A stretch of 64,000 nt of DNA from Polysphondylium violaceum (GCA_000277445.1 AJWJ01000025.1:26364-90363); one strand, 5' to 3'; shown: positions 23,551-36,586, numbered from the stretch's first letter. The notes: a model not told the origin generated them from the sequence alone. Numbers and translations: made by a program.

Positions 23551-24319
23551 ATGACAATCAAATTCTTTCTTCTTGCAAATATTCAAGGAAAGACGAGATT
23601 ATCACAGTATTATGAACATGTAGCATTTGAAGATAGATCAACATTAGAGAGTGAAATTATTAGAAAATGTTTAATGAGGAATGAAAATCAAGTAATGTGT
23701 AGTTTGATAATAGTAGAGCTATACAGCATGTATTAATTCAATTATAATTCATTCACAACCACATACTAGTGCTCATTTTTAGAATTTAAAGACTATAAAG
23801 TTATTTATCGTAGATATGCATCTTTGTTTTTTATCGTTGGTGTAGATTCATCAGAGGTATATATAGTATAGGATAGAATAGGATATGAGGGTGAATGATT
23901 ATGCTGCATATATTAAATTGAATTTATGTACCCTATATAGAATGAATTGGCAATACTTGAATTGATACACAATTATGTTGAAATACTAGATACTTGTTTT
24001 GAGAATGTTGTATGTATATATAGTCGTATGCATTTATAGAGCGTGTTTGATACTAATTTGAGCATGATGTTTTTACTCTTAACATAAATATAGTGCGAGT
24101 TGGATGTAAGTTTATATTTTTATTATTTATAGAAATACTCATTCTAGTTTCTATAATAAACTTTTATTAATATTTTGTTTTATTTAGATTATGTTTAATT
24201 TAGATAAAGCTCATTTTATTTTAGACGAAATGATATCAAATGGTAATGTTGTCGAAGTATCAAAACAACAAATATTGGATTTTGTAAACTTGATTTGTAA
24301 AGTAGATAATCCAAAATAA
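23551..24319 (+). CDS. ap4s1: AP-4 complex sigma subunit
   Basis: Five exons, 23551-23691, 23770-23856, 23941-24009, 24094-24105 and 24188-24319, all phase 0 and GT-AG, give 146 residues. The protein starts [20 protein letters not shown], then [41 protein letters not shown] and [15 protein letters not shown]. This is the small-chain longin fold of clathrin-adaptor sigma subunits. The residues and segment order match AP-4 sigma better than AP-1, -2 or -3. Exon 4 is only 12 nt (codes for Cys-Glu-Leu-Asp) and is needed to keep the conserved ELD-IMFNLDK alignment. AP-4 sorts cargo at the trans-Golgi network. The gene lies 154 bp behind HPRT in the same direction. Confidence 0.88.
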
Positions 24320-25315
24320 TTCCTATTCTTAGTGTTATATAATCAATTGTAAATAAATCAATATGCCACGACCGATTGGTGACTATGAAATAACAGCAAC
24401 CATCCATTTTATTTTTTTTAATTTTTTTTTGATTTTTTTTTTTTTTTTGTCCCAATCTAAAAAAAGATCATTTTTTCAAACAAACTTCATTGAATGTTTT
24501 TTCTCGAAAAATTCATATTATTTTAGAAAAAATTTGTTCAGCCCACCAGAATTACTACCAAACTTATTTGAATATTATTTATCAGTCAATTATAGAGCGG
24601 TATAGATTTTCTTTTTTTTTTTCTTTTCTTTCATTATTTATTATTGTACCATCATCATTAGATTAAAGACGAAGGATATCGAATCCACTTTTTCTTAATG
24701 TAAGTAATCAAATATAAAATATAGTACATTACAAAAATAGAACTCAATTTTATCTTTTGTGTATATTTATAAATATATGTGTGTGTGAGTGTGTGCTTAT
24801 TGGGTGTGTATTTATATATGTTGAATACTCTAGAGTTGTTTACTTCAGCATCCCACTTCTTTCTGCACAACAAACACACACAAATGAGCGTGGTGAAAAA
24901 ATTTAAATTAAATTGAAAAATCCAATTTGATGAGTGGGTGAGGAAAGTTTTTTTTTTTTGTTTTTATTTTTTAATTTTAATTTTTTTTTTTTCCATACAT
25001 ATCTATTTTTTTTCTTCCTATCTTTATATCAATTTAAATTAAGCATACAGTTCAAAATCACTAATTCATTTTAACTAAACTCTAATTTTCATATCAACAA
25101 ACACACACCACAGAAGAGAGAATTAATTATTTGTATTGTTTTATTTTTTTTTATTTTTTTTCCCTTCATCACAGCACAGCACCAACAAATAGTATTTGTT
25201 TCATTATTTTTGTAAATTAGAAAGTACTTGTATAAATCATATCATAGTAATAATAGTAGTATAATAGTCACACATTAGTATTAAATAATAATAATAGAAT
25301 AACAACAGTAAAAAG
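24320..25315. other. Spacer between AP-4 sigma and cullin genes
   Basis: 996 bp of A/T-rich DNA with long T homopolymers, a GTGTGTGAGTGTGTG stretch near 24780 and A/T runs. Two open frames (24363-24605 +, 24658-24879 -) are low-complexity and not supported. It likely holds the cullin promoter and leader. Confidence 0.5.
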
Positions 25316-27904
25316 ATGGCAACTAAACCAGGAACAGGTAGAATTTTGTTAAAGATCAATCACAGCACACAAGATCCAGAATTCTCGAGGAGAACATGGA
25401 AATTGATCAAATCTGCCATCAGAGAGATTCACTTGCAAAATGCTTCATGTCTTTCATTTGAAGAGTTGTACAGAAATGCCTACAATATGGTATTACATAA
25501 GCATGGAGAGATTCTCTATAACAAGTTGAAAAAGATGGTAGACAAACATCTCAAAGTCGTTGCACAAAAGGTATCGTCGGCAGTAGATGAATACTTTTTA
25601 TCAGAGTTGAATAAAAGTTGGATCGATCATAAAACCTCTATGCTTATGATAAGAGATATCCTCATGTACATGGATAGAACCTATGTCGAACAAAACAAAG
25701 TACACAGTGTATTTGAACTTGGTCTAATCTTGTTTAGAGACAATGTTGTACACGCTCCACAAATCAAAGATAGATTACTCAAAACTTTATTATCATTAGT
25801 ACAAAAAGAAAGAGCTGGTGAAGTTATTGATAGGTATAGTATTTTTGTTATTATTATTATCATATTAATCTATCTATTTGTATATATCATACAAATACTA
25901 ATATACCTACCTACACATATAAAGAATTTTAATTAAAAATATTACACAGATGTTGATTGATTTGGGAGTAAATTCAAAGAATGTTTATATTGAAGATTTT
26001 GAAAAGCCATTGTTACTCACTACAGCATCCTATTATCAAGGTGAATCACAAGCTTTTATTACAACTTGTAGTTGTCCAGATTATATGAAAAAAGTTGAGA
26101 TTTGTCTCAAAGAAGAATTGGAAAGAGTATCTCACTATTTAGACAATAGTACAGAATCAAAACTTCGTGAAGTTTGCGAAAAACAATTAATTTCAAATCA
26201 TATGAGAACTCTTATTGATGTAAGTAATATTAATTATTATACATATGGTCATTATATTAATATCACAACACGCACATACATTATTTAGATGGAAAACTCT
26301 GGTTTAATTTCAATGTTAAAAGAAGATAAAATTGAAGATTTAAAGAGAATGTATAATTTATTTAATAGAGTTTCTGATGGTTTAAATTTAATGAAAGAAG
26401 TTATTAGTACCTATGTAAAAGAAATTGGTAAAGAAATTGTAATGGATGAAGAAAAAGTAAGTAGTTTAATTTTATTTTTTGAAATCACATGTATGTCCTT
26501 TTATTAATAATAATGATAACTTTATAGACAAAAGAACAAGGTACTTTCTTCCAAAGTTTATTAGATCTTAAAGATAAATATGACCATTTACTTCAATTTG
26601 CATTTTATAATGATAAACAATTTATTCATTCAATTCATCAAGTAAGATAGATTAGATAGATAGCATACATATACAAATATATTAATATAATCAATCACTT
26701 TAATATTATTATTAGGCTTTTGAACATTTTATAAATTTAAATCCAAAATCACCAGAATATATTTCATTGTTTATTGACGAAAAGTTAAAGAAGGGATTAA
26801 AGGGAGTAAGCGAAGAAGAGGTTGATATCATTTTAGACAAGATTTTAATGTTGTTTAGATTCATTCAAGAAAAGGATGTCTTTGAGAAATACTATAAACA
26901 ACATTTAGCCAAAAGATTGCTTTTGGGCAGAAGTGTATCAGACGATGCCGAAAGAAACATGATTTCCAAATTAAAGACCGAGTGTGGCTATCAATTTACA
27001 TGTAAATTGGAGGGTATGTTTACCGATATGAGACTCTCTGTCGATACAATGACTGGTTTCAAAGAGTATATTCAAAAGCTTCAAAAACCCCTTCCCATCG
27101 ATTTAAATGTCCACGTCTTGACCACTGGTTTCTGGCCCACACAAAATACATCCAATTGTATATTGCCACGTGACATTTTGTTGTGTTGTGAAACATTCAA
27201 GTCTTATTATCTCTCTAATCACATTGGTCGTTTATTGCTTTGGCAGACCAACATGGGTACCTCTGAGGTCAAGGCAAATTTCCCAAGCAAGACTCATGAA
27301 CTCCAAGTGTCCTCTTATCAAATGGTTATTTTACTCTTGTTTAATGATTCTCCAAAATTGACTTTTAAAGAAATTAGTGATCAAACTGGTATTCCTTTAG
27401 TTGATTTAAAGAGAAATTTACAAGCTCTTATTAATCCAAAGAATAAGGTAAGTGTTTTTTAATCGATATAATTGATGTCAATGTCTATGAGTTTATTAAC
27501 GCGGGTATATAATTTCACATTTTATATAGATTTTAGATAGAGAGTCAACAAATAAAACTATTGAAGATTCAGATGTATTCAATTTTAATACAAAGTTTAA
27601 GAGTAAATTGTATCGTGTAAAAGTAATGGCAGTGGTTCAAAAGGAAACACCAGTTGAAGCTCAAGAAACTAGAGAAAAGGTTGAGGAAGATAGAAAACAT
27701 CAAATTGAAGCTTCAATCGTTCGTATTATGAAGGCTCGTAAAACTATGGATCATTCAAATTTAGTATCTGAAGTATTAAAACAACTTCAATCAAGATTCG
27801 TACCAAATCCAATCATTGTAAAGAAAAGAATTGAATCACTTATTGAAAGAGAATATCTTGAAAGATCAAAACAAGATAGAAAGATTTATAATTATTTGGC
27901 TTAA
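25316..27904 (+). CDS. cul3: Cullin-3, scaffold of BTB-type ubiquitin ligases
   Basis: Six exons: 25316-25833, 25925-26219, 26289-26456, 26528-26641, 26716-27447 and 27530-27904. All are in phase; the product is 733 residues. The second exon begins at 25925 after ATAAAG, not after the nearer CACAG, since only this restores the conserved link between EVIDR and QMLIDLG. N-terminal cullin repeats show LSFEELYRNAYNMVLHKHGE and MIRDILMYMDR. The cullin homology domain has EKDVFEKYYKQHLAKRLL, SKLKTECGYQFT and LEGMF. The C-terminal winged helix contains the neddylation site IVRIMKARK, with Lys677. Throughout, the sequence follows CUL3 rather than CUL1 or CUL4. It should bind RBX1 at the C terminus and BTB substrate adaptors at the N terminus. 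Confidence 0.95.
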
Positions 27905-28067
27905 AAAAAATAGTATAAAAACAACACACACAGAAGCAGATGTAGAAATAGACAAGATGAACAAACACACACAAATCCACCATAACAACAACATATACAA
28001 ATATATATATCATTTAAAAAAAAAAACAACAAAACCAAAAACAAAATACAAATATATATTTCTTATA

Positions 28068-28079
28068 TTATTATAATAA
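28068..28079. repeat. A/T palindrome at convergent junction
   Basis: TTATTATAATAA is a perfect 12-bp palindrome between the stops of cullin-3 (27904) and the WD40 gene (28171, minus strand); it overlaps an AATAAA. Confidence 0.55.
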
Positions 28080-28170
28080 ATAATTACATATTTAATTTAA
28101 AAAAAAGATATATCCAAGATATATGTGTGATTGATAAGATTGATGAGATTTTAAAAAATAATATATTTAT

Positions 28171-29690
28171 TTAATAAGGAAAATTATTATCACTATCACT
28201 GTCTTCGTAGCCTTCATCATCGTCATCATATTCTGCCCATTGGTCGGCATCATCGTCATTGTCAAAAATATCACCTTCTTGTAATAGACCAAATGTGCTC
28301 AATCTATTCATCAATTCTGCATCATCTTCTTCATCATCGTCATCGTCATCAAGTTGTGGAGTGGTGGTGGTGCCGGTACTATGGATTGATGCATAGATTG
28401 GTTGAGTGTGTTCTTCATACAATCTTTCAAAGTCATCGGGATTGATGTCTTGGTCGAGAAGTTGGGTGAGATCCATATTTGATTTACCCAAAATGTTGCC
28501 AATACGTTTGGCCTCGACGACAAATTGCTTGGCAAATTGTTTCTCAATCTTTCTAAACACAGTGAGAAACTCGGGGTTGTTGGTGCCGACCGAGGGTGGC
28601 AGATTGTGTTTGTGGTAAAATTGAAAGAGTTGATCGCCAAATTTCATCATCAGCTTTTCCATGGTGATTCTCTGCACATAGCTTCGCACCTTGATGTCGT
28701 TGGCCGTGTCCTTTTCGTCGGGTGGTGTGACACCGACAAATTTGGACGAGATGGATTGGGTCTTTTCGTCCTCTTCGAGCATTTGTGGTGAGTAGATGTG
28801 AATGTTACAGTTGTCGATGGATCCTGTGGCGACTTTGAGTGCGTCCAAACCCTTTCCATTGGCGGCCGCGACCAGGTGCACGGCAGATTTGTGAGAGAGG
28901 ATCTTTTTGATCACCTTGGCTGTGAGTGTGTCATACACATAGACAAAGTAGTCCTCAGAGCCAGAGATAATCTGACGATCGTTGTTGATAAAACTACACG
29001 AGATATTGTAGCCTGAACACTTGTGGCCACGATACTCTTTCAAGAGCCCCTTTTTGTAGACCTCTACATTGGCGCCAGTGATTGAGTTTACCTTGGTCGA
29101 GGGGTCAGATGCGATTGCACGCACGTCCCACAGTTTGATGGCGCCGTCACGGCCCGATGTGAGCACATTTTGTTCGTCATAGGAAAAGTGGAGTATATTG
29201 AGTTTGTTGTGATGTGCCTGAATGTGAAAGATGGGCATTTGCGGTGTACGGCAATCCCACATTCTAAAGGAGCCGTATCGAGAGCCACTGATGAAAATGT
29301 TGCTGTCAAAGTGATGCATTTTCAGTGAATTGATGGTATTGAGGTCGACACCGGTGGATGGGTTGGACGACTCGCTGGTGGTTTGGGGATGTGCTTTGTT
29401 GATACGGAATTTGACAGTGCCAGTATTCAAGTCCCAGCCATAGATACCCGAACTGGCACAGCCACTGAGTAGCAATTGATCATCGGATGAGATGGCAATC
29501 GACTTTAACCAGTCTTTGTGTTCGGTGAGTGTGGCTTTGAGTTTATAGTCTTGATAGATCTTTATGGTATTATCAAGTGAACATGAAATAAATGAATTGT
29601 ATTGTGATGTTAATGTGTTTTTGTATGTATGTTTACTAGTAACTTTTCTAATATGAGGTGAAATATCTGAAGCCGATCCTACTTTTGGTT

Positions 29691-29722
<32 letters not shown>

Positions 29723-30276
29723 TTATCTGTTATATTACTGCTGCTAAAATCTTCATTTACTTCTATATAATTTGTATAGGGTCTATTAAACCATGCAACC
29801 ATTGAAACAACTTGAGAATGATCTGTGATATTGTACAACATTTGCCCTGAATTTGCTTCAAATATATCTAATGAGTCATCTGTTGTGTTTGTGTATTAAT
29901 AGATGTTAATATAAAACATTGTGTTTGTGTTAAGGGTAATAAGATATTTACTTGTTGTTATAGCTAAATGGGTATTATCAGGGGACCATGATATCCAAAA
30001 GGGACATTTAGTGTCTATAGAGTAGGGAATAATGTAATCTAATCCAATATTCTTTACCAACGACTCCCTGAGTTGGAATTCAGTGTCTGTGTATTTATTA
30101 TATAGTTTTCTATCATAGATTTCGTTTTCAAAATGGTATTGAGATAGATTTGAAAACAGATCTCTTTGGGTTGCTGTTTGTAATGATGGTAGTTTACTAT
30201 TACAATTATTATTATTTATATCAAAACTGCTTTTATTGTTATCATTATTATCATTATTGTTGTTGTTGCTGCTCAT
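28171..30276 (-). CDS. WD40-repeat protein with acidic C terminus
   Basis: Two exons on the minus strand, 30276-29952 and 29879-28171, joined in phase, give 677 residues. After a poly-Asn/Asp start, WD40 repeats run from about residue 90 to 430. Clear blades are ISWSPDNTHLAIT, FISCSLDNTIKIY, ISSDDQLLLSGCASSGIYGWDL, FISGSRYGSFRMWDCRTP, VLTSGRDGAIKLWDVRA and IISGSEDYFVYVYD. A helical region (FGDQLFQFYHKHNLPPSV ... FAKQFVVEAKRIGN) follows, and the last ~75 residues are almost all Asp/Glu. The WDxR-like turns (WDCR, WDVR) resemble those of DDB1-cullin adaptors, but I cannot name an orthologue. It converges on cullin-3 with 266 bp between stops; a functional link is not shown. Exact role unknown. 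Confidence 0.82.
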
Positions 30277-30552
30277 TTGATATGTTTAGTCAGTATCTAT
30301 CTCTAGGACAGATAGGGTATGCTAGCTGATAAGTGAAATAGATATATTATATTGTTGTGTATTAATATACCAATATGGATATTGGTGTTTGGTGTTCGTC
30401 TGGGGCACAAATTTTATTTTTCAAAAATTAAAAAAAGAGAAAAAAAAAAAACAGCACTGAAAATTATAATTGAGACAATGATTTTCAAAAATCAATTAAT
30501 TTAGATATAAAAAAGGAAATAAGCTCGCACAGACAACAAATCAAACATAGCA

Positions 30553-33500
30553 ATGACAGAGTTGATCAAAAATTCAATTAAATTTAATATTGACAGAGGA
30601 GGCACATTCACTGATATTTATGCAGAGATGCCATTTGAACCACACTTTATCGTGGAGAAACTGCTGAGTGTGGATCCAGACAACTATGACGATGCACCGC
30701 GTGAGGGTATCAGAAGGATCCTCGAGCGTGTGCAAAAGACAGCCATTTCGAGAGACTCTGTCGATACGACGTACATTAAATCAATTCGTATGGGTACTAC
30801 AGTGGGCACCAATGCACTGTTGGAGAGAAAGGGAAAAGATGTGTTGTTGGTCACAACCAAGGGATTCAAAGATCTTCTTCAAATTGGAAATCAAGCAAGA
30901 CCCAAGATATTTGATATCAATATCGTCAAACCAGATTTGATTTACAAGTCTGTAATGGAAGTCGACGAAAGAGTGTCTATTGTAAATAATGATGTACTAC
31001 TAGCTAATCAAGACACAAGTTTGCTTGAAAAGGGAACCACAGGTGATTATATAAAAATTATTAAATCTCCCGATTTAGATTTAATTAAAAAAGATTTATT
31101 AGTAAATATATATCTATATCTATATATCTAGATTTAATAATGTTTTATAGATATTAATATATTTATGATTGGTAATGTAGGAATATTTTAATCAAGGAAT
31201 TAAAAGTATTGCAATTGTTCTTATTCATTCGTATACATTTCATAAACATGAATTGTTGATTGGTCAATTGGCCAAAGAAATTGGATTCACTCATATATCT
31301 TTGTCTCATGAATTGATGCCAATGATAAAAGCTGTGCCAAGAGGATTGACATCTTGTGTCGATGCCTATCTCACTCCTTTGATTGAGACTTATATAGATA
31401 ATTTTACTCAGGGCTTTGATCAAGGAATTGCCAAAGTAGACATATCTTTTATGATGAGTGACGGAGGATTGTGTCCTGTTGACTCTTTTAGAGGTTTTAG
31501 ATCTATTTTGTCTGGCCCAGCTGGTGGAGTTGTAGGCTATTCTCAAACTACCTTTGACAAGGATTCCAAACAGCCCATCATTGGTTTTGATATGGGTGGA
31601 ACATCAACCGATGTGTCGAGATTCAGCGGTACATTTGACCATGTCTTTGAAACAGAGATATCTGGCCTCACCATCCAAGCACCTCAGCTCGACATACACA
31701 CTGTTGCCGCTGGTGGCGGTTCAAGATTGTTTTTCAAGTCTGGTCTCTTTGCTGTCGGCCCAGAATCAGTGGGCGCCCACCCAGGCCCTGTTTGCTATAA
31801 AAAGAATGGAAATTTGGCAATCACAGACGCCAATCTATTGTTGGGTAGAGTGGTCCCTAAATTCTTTCCCTCTATTTTTGGACCTAATCAAAACGAGCCC
31901 CTCGATATAGACGCCACCACTCGAGCTTTTGAGGAATTAACCAAGCAAATCAACGATTTCCAACTAGCACGTGACCTTCCTGCAATGTCTGTGGATCAAG
32001 TAGCCTATGGATTCATCCAGGTTGCAAATGAGGCCATGTGCAGACCAATTAGAAACATTACCGAAGCCAAGGGTTACGAATGCTCCCAACATGTTCTTGC
32101 ATGTTTTGGTGGCGCTGGTGGCCAACATGCTTGCGCCATTGCTCAAAACTTGGGTATGCCCAAGGTGTTTATCCACAGATTTTCTGGTATTTTAAGCGCA
32201 TACGGACTTGGTTTAGCCGACTTGGTTATCGACAGACAAGAGCCATGCTCTATTATTTATGAAAAAGGCAATCTTGACGAGCTACATGAGAAGTTGGCCG
32301 CTCTTGAAGAAAAGGCTGCCAAGGAATTGACCGACAAAGGATTCGACAGATCCACCCTCCACACAGAAACTTTTCTTAATCTAAGATTCTCGGGTACCGA
32401 TACTGCCATGATGACCAAAACACCTCTTGACAATGACTACCAAAAAGAGTTTGAGGAAAACTATATCCGTGAATTTGGATTCATTATTTATGGCAGAAAC
32501 CTTTTGGTAGATGACATTCGTGTCAGAGTTTATGCCAAAGGATCAGATTTGAAATCATTTTCTATTAAAGACTGTGACCCAGCCAACCCACCCAAACCAG
32601 TGACCATTCACTCTTGTTACTTTGCCTCGGGCAGACAACAAACACCCATTTATTTGTTAAAGGACCTTTTGGGCGGGGATACCGTTCAAGGCCCTGCCAT
32701 CATTATCGACAACACCACCACCATTGTCGTTGAGCCCGGCTGCAAGGCTACAATGACCAGAGGCACAGGTAATGTCGAGATTATCGTTGGCGATGGTTCC
32801 GCTAAAAAGATAAACACAGAGCTTGATCCAATCATCCTCTCTGTTTTCTCTCACAGATTTATGAGTATTGCCGAACAAATGGGCAGAACACTTCAAAGAA
32901 CATCCATCTCCACAAACATCAAAGAGAGATTAGACTTTAGTTGCGCATTGTTTAGTCCAGACGGTGGATTGGTAGCCAACGCACCACATCTCCCCGTCCA
33001 TCTGGGCTCGATGCAAGAGGCTGTTAAATTCCAAATCCACCATCTTGGCAAAGATTGGCATCAGGGCGAGGTCATTCTCGCCAATCATCCCCAAGCCGGT
33101 GGCAGTCATCTTCCCGATATGACCGTCATCACTCCAGTGTATCATAAAGGCCAAGTAGTATTTTATGTTGCCAGTCGTGGCCATCACGCCGACATTGGTG
33201 GTATCACCCCTGGCTCAATGCCACCTTTTTCCAAACACATTGACGAAGAGGGTGCTGCCATCATGTCTTTGAAAATTGTCAAGCAAGGTGTTTTCCAAGA
33301 GGACACCATCAAGGATGTGTTTAAGAAATCCAGAAATCTCAGCGACAATATCTCTGATCTCAAAGCCCAAGTGGCCGCCAACAAAAAAGGTATTTCCTTG
33401 ATGGAGGAGCTCATTGAGCACTATGGACTCGATGTTGTGCACGCGTACATGAACCATGTGCAAAAGAATGCAGAATTGGCCGTCAGAGATATGTTGTGCG

Positions 33501-34360
33501 AGATTTCACTCAACAACAATCTCAAACCCATAGATACTCTCCACTCTCGAGATTTTATGGATGATGGTTCAGTGATTGATTTGAAATTGACAATCAACAG
33601 AGAAGAAAAGACCGCCATCTTTGATTGGAGCGAAACCGGTCCAGAAGTATTTGGCAACACCAACGCACCTCCCTCGGTGACCTATTCTGCCATCATCTAC
33701 AGTCTCAGATCGCTGGTAAAGAGAGATATTCCATTGAATCAAGGTTGTCTCAACCCAATCACAATCCATATCCCACCAGCCTCGATTCTCAATCCAACCA
33801 AAGAGGCTGCCGTTGTTGGAGGCAATGTCCTTACAAGCCAACGTGTCACTGATATTATTTTATACGCATTCAAAGCCTGTGCCAATTCTCAAGGTTGCAT
33901 GAACAACTTGACATTTGGTGATGAAAAACTCGGCTACTATGAAACAATTGCTGGAGGCACAGGAGCAGGTCCAACATTTAATGGATTCTCTGGTGTTCAA
34001 TGTCACATGACCAACACTAGAATCACAGATGTCGAGATCATGGAAAAGAGATACCCTGTCATTGTCAGAGAATTTAGTATCAGAAAGGGATCAGGTGGCG
34101 ATGGAAAATTCAAAGGAGGTGATGGTGTAGTGAGAGAGATTGAGTTTCTCAAAAACTTTGATGTGAGCATCCTCTCTGAAAGAAGATGTTACAAACCACG
34201 TGGTCTCGAGGGCGGCAGTGATGCCCAATGTGGATTGAATTTGGTGATTAGAAAAGATGGTAAAGTGATAAATATTGGTGGAAAGAATACAATTTCCCTT
34301 TTACCAAATGAAAGAATCAGAATTCTATCACCAGGTGGTGGAGGTTATGGAAAATTATAA
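30553..34360 (+). CDS. oplah: 5-oxoprolinase (ATP-hydrolysing)
   Basis: Two exons, 30553-31101 and 31181-34360, joined in phase, give 1242 residues, close to the usual ~1290 for the eukaryotic fused enzyme. The N-terminal hydantoinase A-like half shows FNIDRGGTFTDIYAE, MGTTVGTNALLERKG and FDMGGTSTDVSRF (nucleotide-binding signatures). The C-terminal hydantoinase B-like half begins near DPIILSVFSHRFMSIAEQMG and contains RGHHADIGG, GDGVVREIEF and the final SPGGGGYG. The enzyme opens 5-oxo-L-proline to L-glutamate with ATP in the gamma-glutamyl (glutathione) cycle in the cytosol. Codon use in exon 2 is richer in C-ending codons than its neighbours, as in well-expressed genes here. The start at 30553 gives the conserved N terminus directly. 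Confidence 0.95.
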
Positions 34361-34392
34361 TTTAATGATAAGCATCTAATAAATGTTTTTTG

Positions 34393-34406
34393 TTTATTAT
34401 AATAAA
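34393..34406. repeat. 14-bp A/T palindrome at convergent junction
   Basis: TTTATTATAATAAA is a perfect palindrome in the 88-bp gap between the stops of 5-oxoprolinase (+) and the DNase II gene (-). It holds AATAAA on each strand, so it may act as a shared poly(A) signal. Confidence 0.65.
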
Positions 34407-34448
34407 TTATATATTTATTTAGGACCGACTTAAACCTATTATTATTAT

Positions 34449-36586
34449 TTACTTAAGTAAACTAACAAAACCATTAATTGGAACAGTGTTGTGAACCATG
34501 TGTTTTAATTCGCCCAATGATTCCATGGATGCTATTTTTTCTCTTTCTGCAGCAGTTAGTTTTGCTTTTTTTTGGGGCTTTTTTGCAGGGGCTCTAACAA
34601 CATCAACATCGGCCATACCATCATCAGAGCTATCACTATCACTATCCCCTCTTCTATTTCTTTTTCTTTGACCTCTCTTGGGCTTATCGGGTGCAATAAA
34701 AGCCTTTGGATCAAAGTCAATGATTTCAGGAAATTGTTTTTCCAGATGTTGAAACATTCGAGCCATGTTTTTCACGTTTTGTAAACTTCTGTCAAACTTT
34801 TCTTTAAAAGTACCTTTGAATGTTTTGAGGATGTTTTGATTTTGATTGTATTTGGCTGGAGTGGCAGCGATCTTTTCTTCATCACCGTCGTCATCACCCG
34901 AATCGTCAGCAGCAGCAGCAGAACCGCCAGCAGCAGCAGCACCTACGCCCGCACCGGCACCGCTTGCGTCATCTTTGATATCAACATCGGTTAAAGTGCT
35001 TGCAAGAGCACTTCGTAGCCCATTGGAGTTCCAGCAAATCAATAGAGATGATTTGATGCCTTTTTTTCCATCATAATATAGGTTACCACCACTGCTACAA
35101 ACATTCCATTTTTCGCCATTGGTAGCCTCGGTTTTAAAGCCAATTTTAGAGTGCTCCTGGTTAGTGTTTCCCTTCCAATAGAAGGTATTGTCGTGGGCGT
35201 CGATTTTAAAGATTGGTGTTTTAATTTTGGTCTTAACGTTGGGATCGGTGTTGGCCCACCAGCCCTTTCTCTTTGAATTGATCCATGTTGAAATGACAAA
35301 TTCTTTATCAGTGTCTGCAAATTTGGGCTCGTTGGCATTGTTTGTCAGACTTTTCCAAATGTCGACTGTTTTGCCATTGCCATTGTCCGATTCGTCGTTG
35401 CCATTGTTGATTCTCATGTAGTAGGTATAGGTGCCAACCTTGATCTCTTTGTGCACCATGGAATTTTGGTCCTTGGGTCTTTCTGGCTTCAATTTAGTGG
35501 GGGTTCCAGGATAGGAAACGTGGCCGTTTTTGTCTTTGTCATTGATAAAGGTAGCTTGATCACTGAATTTACCACTATACAGCCCTTTGTCTGAAAGGTT
35601 GGAGAGAAATTGCACCATCTCTTTCACCTTTTCTCCAGGACCTGCTCCGGTATCGTGATCATCAATTAGACTTGAACAAAAGATTTGCTGAGAGGGCTTT
35701 ACTGATGATGTATAGAGTAAGGAAAACAACTCATAGTCGTGTGTTGTGTAACGCAGGTCTCGAGCGATTGGCTTACTGTGGTCGGTCGTTGATCTAGTTG
35801 CAACGGCACCAGAGCCTTTAGAAATCTTTAAAAAAACTTTTTACCAGGAATATAATAGGGCATAAGATTGGGTCCAAAGAAATTGGCTTGCCATCCATAT
35901 GTGGTAAAATAGATTTTCATTGTCTTGTCATCTTTTAAATCCTTGACCTTGTCGTTTAAAATGGGAGAATTCATGCCCGTTTTGGTTGGGCCGTTTGGAA
36001 ACTTGGGCAATGAATGTTGAATAATCATTCCCTTTGAAGAAGTTTTACTCCAGCCAATAATTCCCTTTTCATGGGCACCTGCTTGATAAAAGGAGTTGTC
36101 ATTCAATAATTCATCGTTTAAAATATTATCATTGTAGGCCAAAAATCCTGTATCTGTTGGCCTTACTCCTTTTTGAGTAGAGTAGGGTAATAAAGTAGCT
36201 CCAAATGCACTATATTTTGATCTTAAAAAGTATCCAACCTATTAATTGTTGATAATTCATATACAATTATTATTAATATTATTTTCAATACAATATAATT
36301 AATTATACATACTTGAAACTTGTCTTGTCCAGTTGCATCCATTTCAGAGTCAAAGTACCTATAAAGGTCTGAAAATCCCTTAATTTTAATGATCATCCAC
36401 CATGCTTTGATAAAATATATCTATTAATATTAATATTGGTGTTGGATAAAGATTATTATAATAATACATACAAACTTCAGTTGATGCTTGATTGGTTATC
36501 AACTCATCTCTCATACAAACCGCTGATAATACATCTTTGATTAATAATGATAATAGTATTATCAATAGGAAATGATTTTTATTCAT
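34449..36586 (-). pseudogene. DNase II-family gene with one frame break and a charged C-terminal tail
   Basis: Minus-strand exons 36586-36472, 36404-36313 and 36238-34449; the splice joins keep phase. A signal peptide leads into a DNase II (acid endonuclease) fold: WWMIIKIKGF, LAYNDNILND, GAHEKGIIGW with the first catalytic His at about 125, SQQIFCSSL, and EHSKIGF with the second catalytic His at about 432. Within exon 3 the frame breaks at a run of seven T (plus-strand A run 35830-35836): the upstream frame stops at 35828-35830 and the downstream frame continues on the next phase to 34449. The break may be an assembly error, a real mutation or ribosomal slippage. About 175 residues after the enzyme domain are an Ala/Gly/Asp-rich linker and a Lys/Arg/Ser/Asp-rich tail, not usual in the family. 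I class it as broken with reserve. Confidence 0.7.

Noticed and set aside
24363-24879. Two low-complexity frames before the cullin gene
   Set aside because: Homopolymer-driven composition, no domain, no in-phase partner exon found.
25834-25949. Nearer acceptor (ACACAG at 25944-25949) for cullin exon 2
   Set aside because: It would break phase (stop within two codons); the acceptor ending at 25924 restores conserved cullin-3 residues.
35820-35845. 19-nt intron to explain the DNase II frame break
   Set aside because: Far shorter than any other intron here (58 nt or more) and too short to be spliced.
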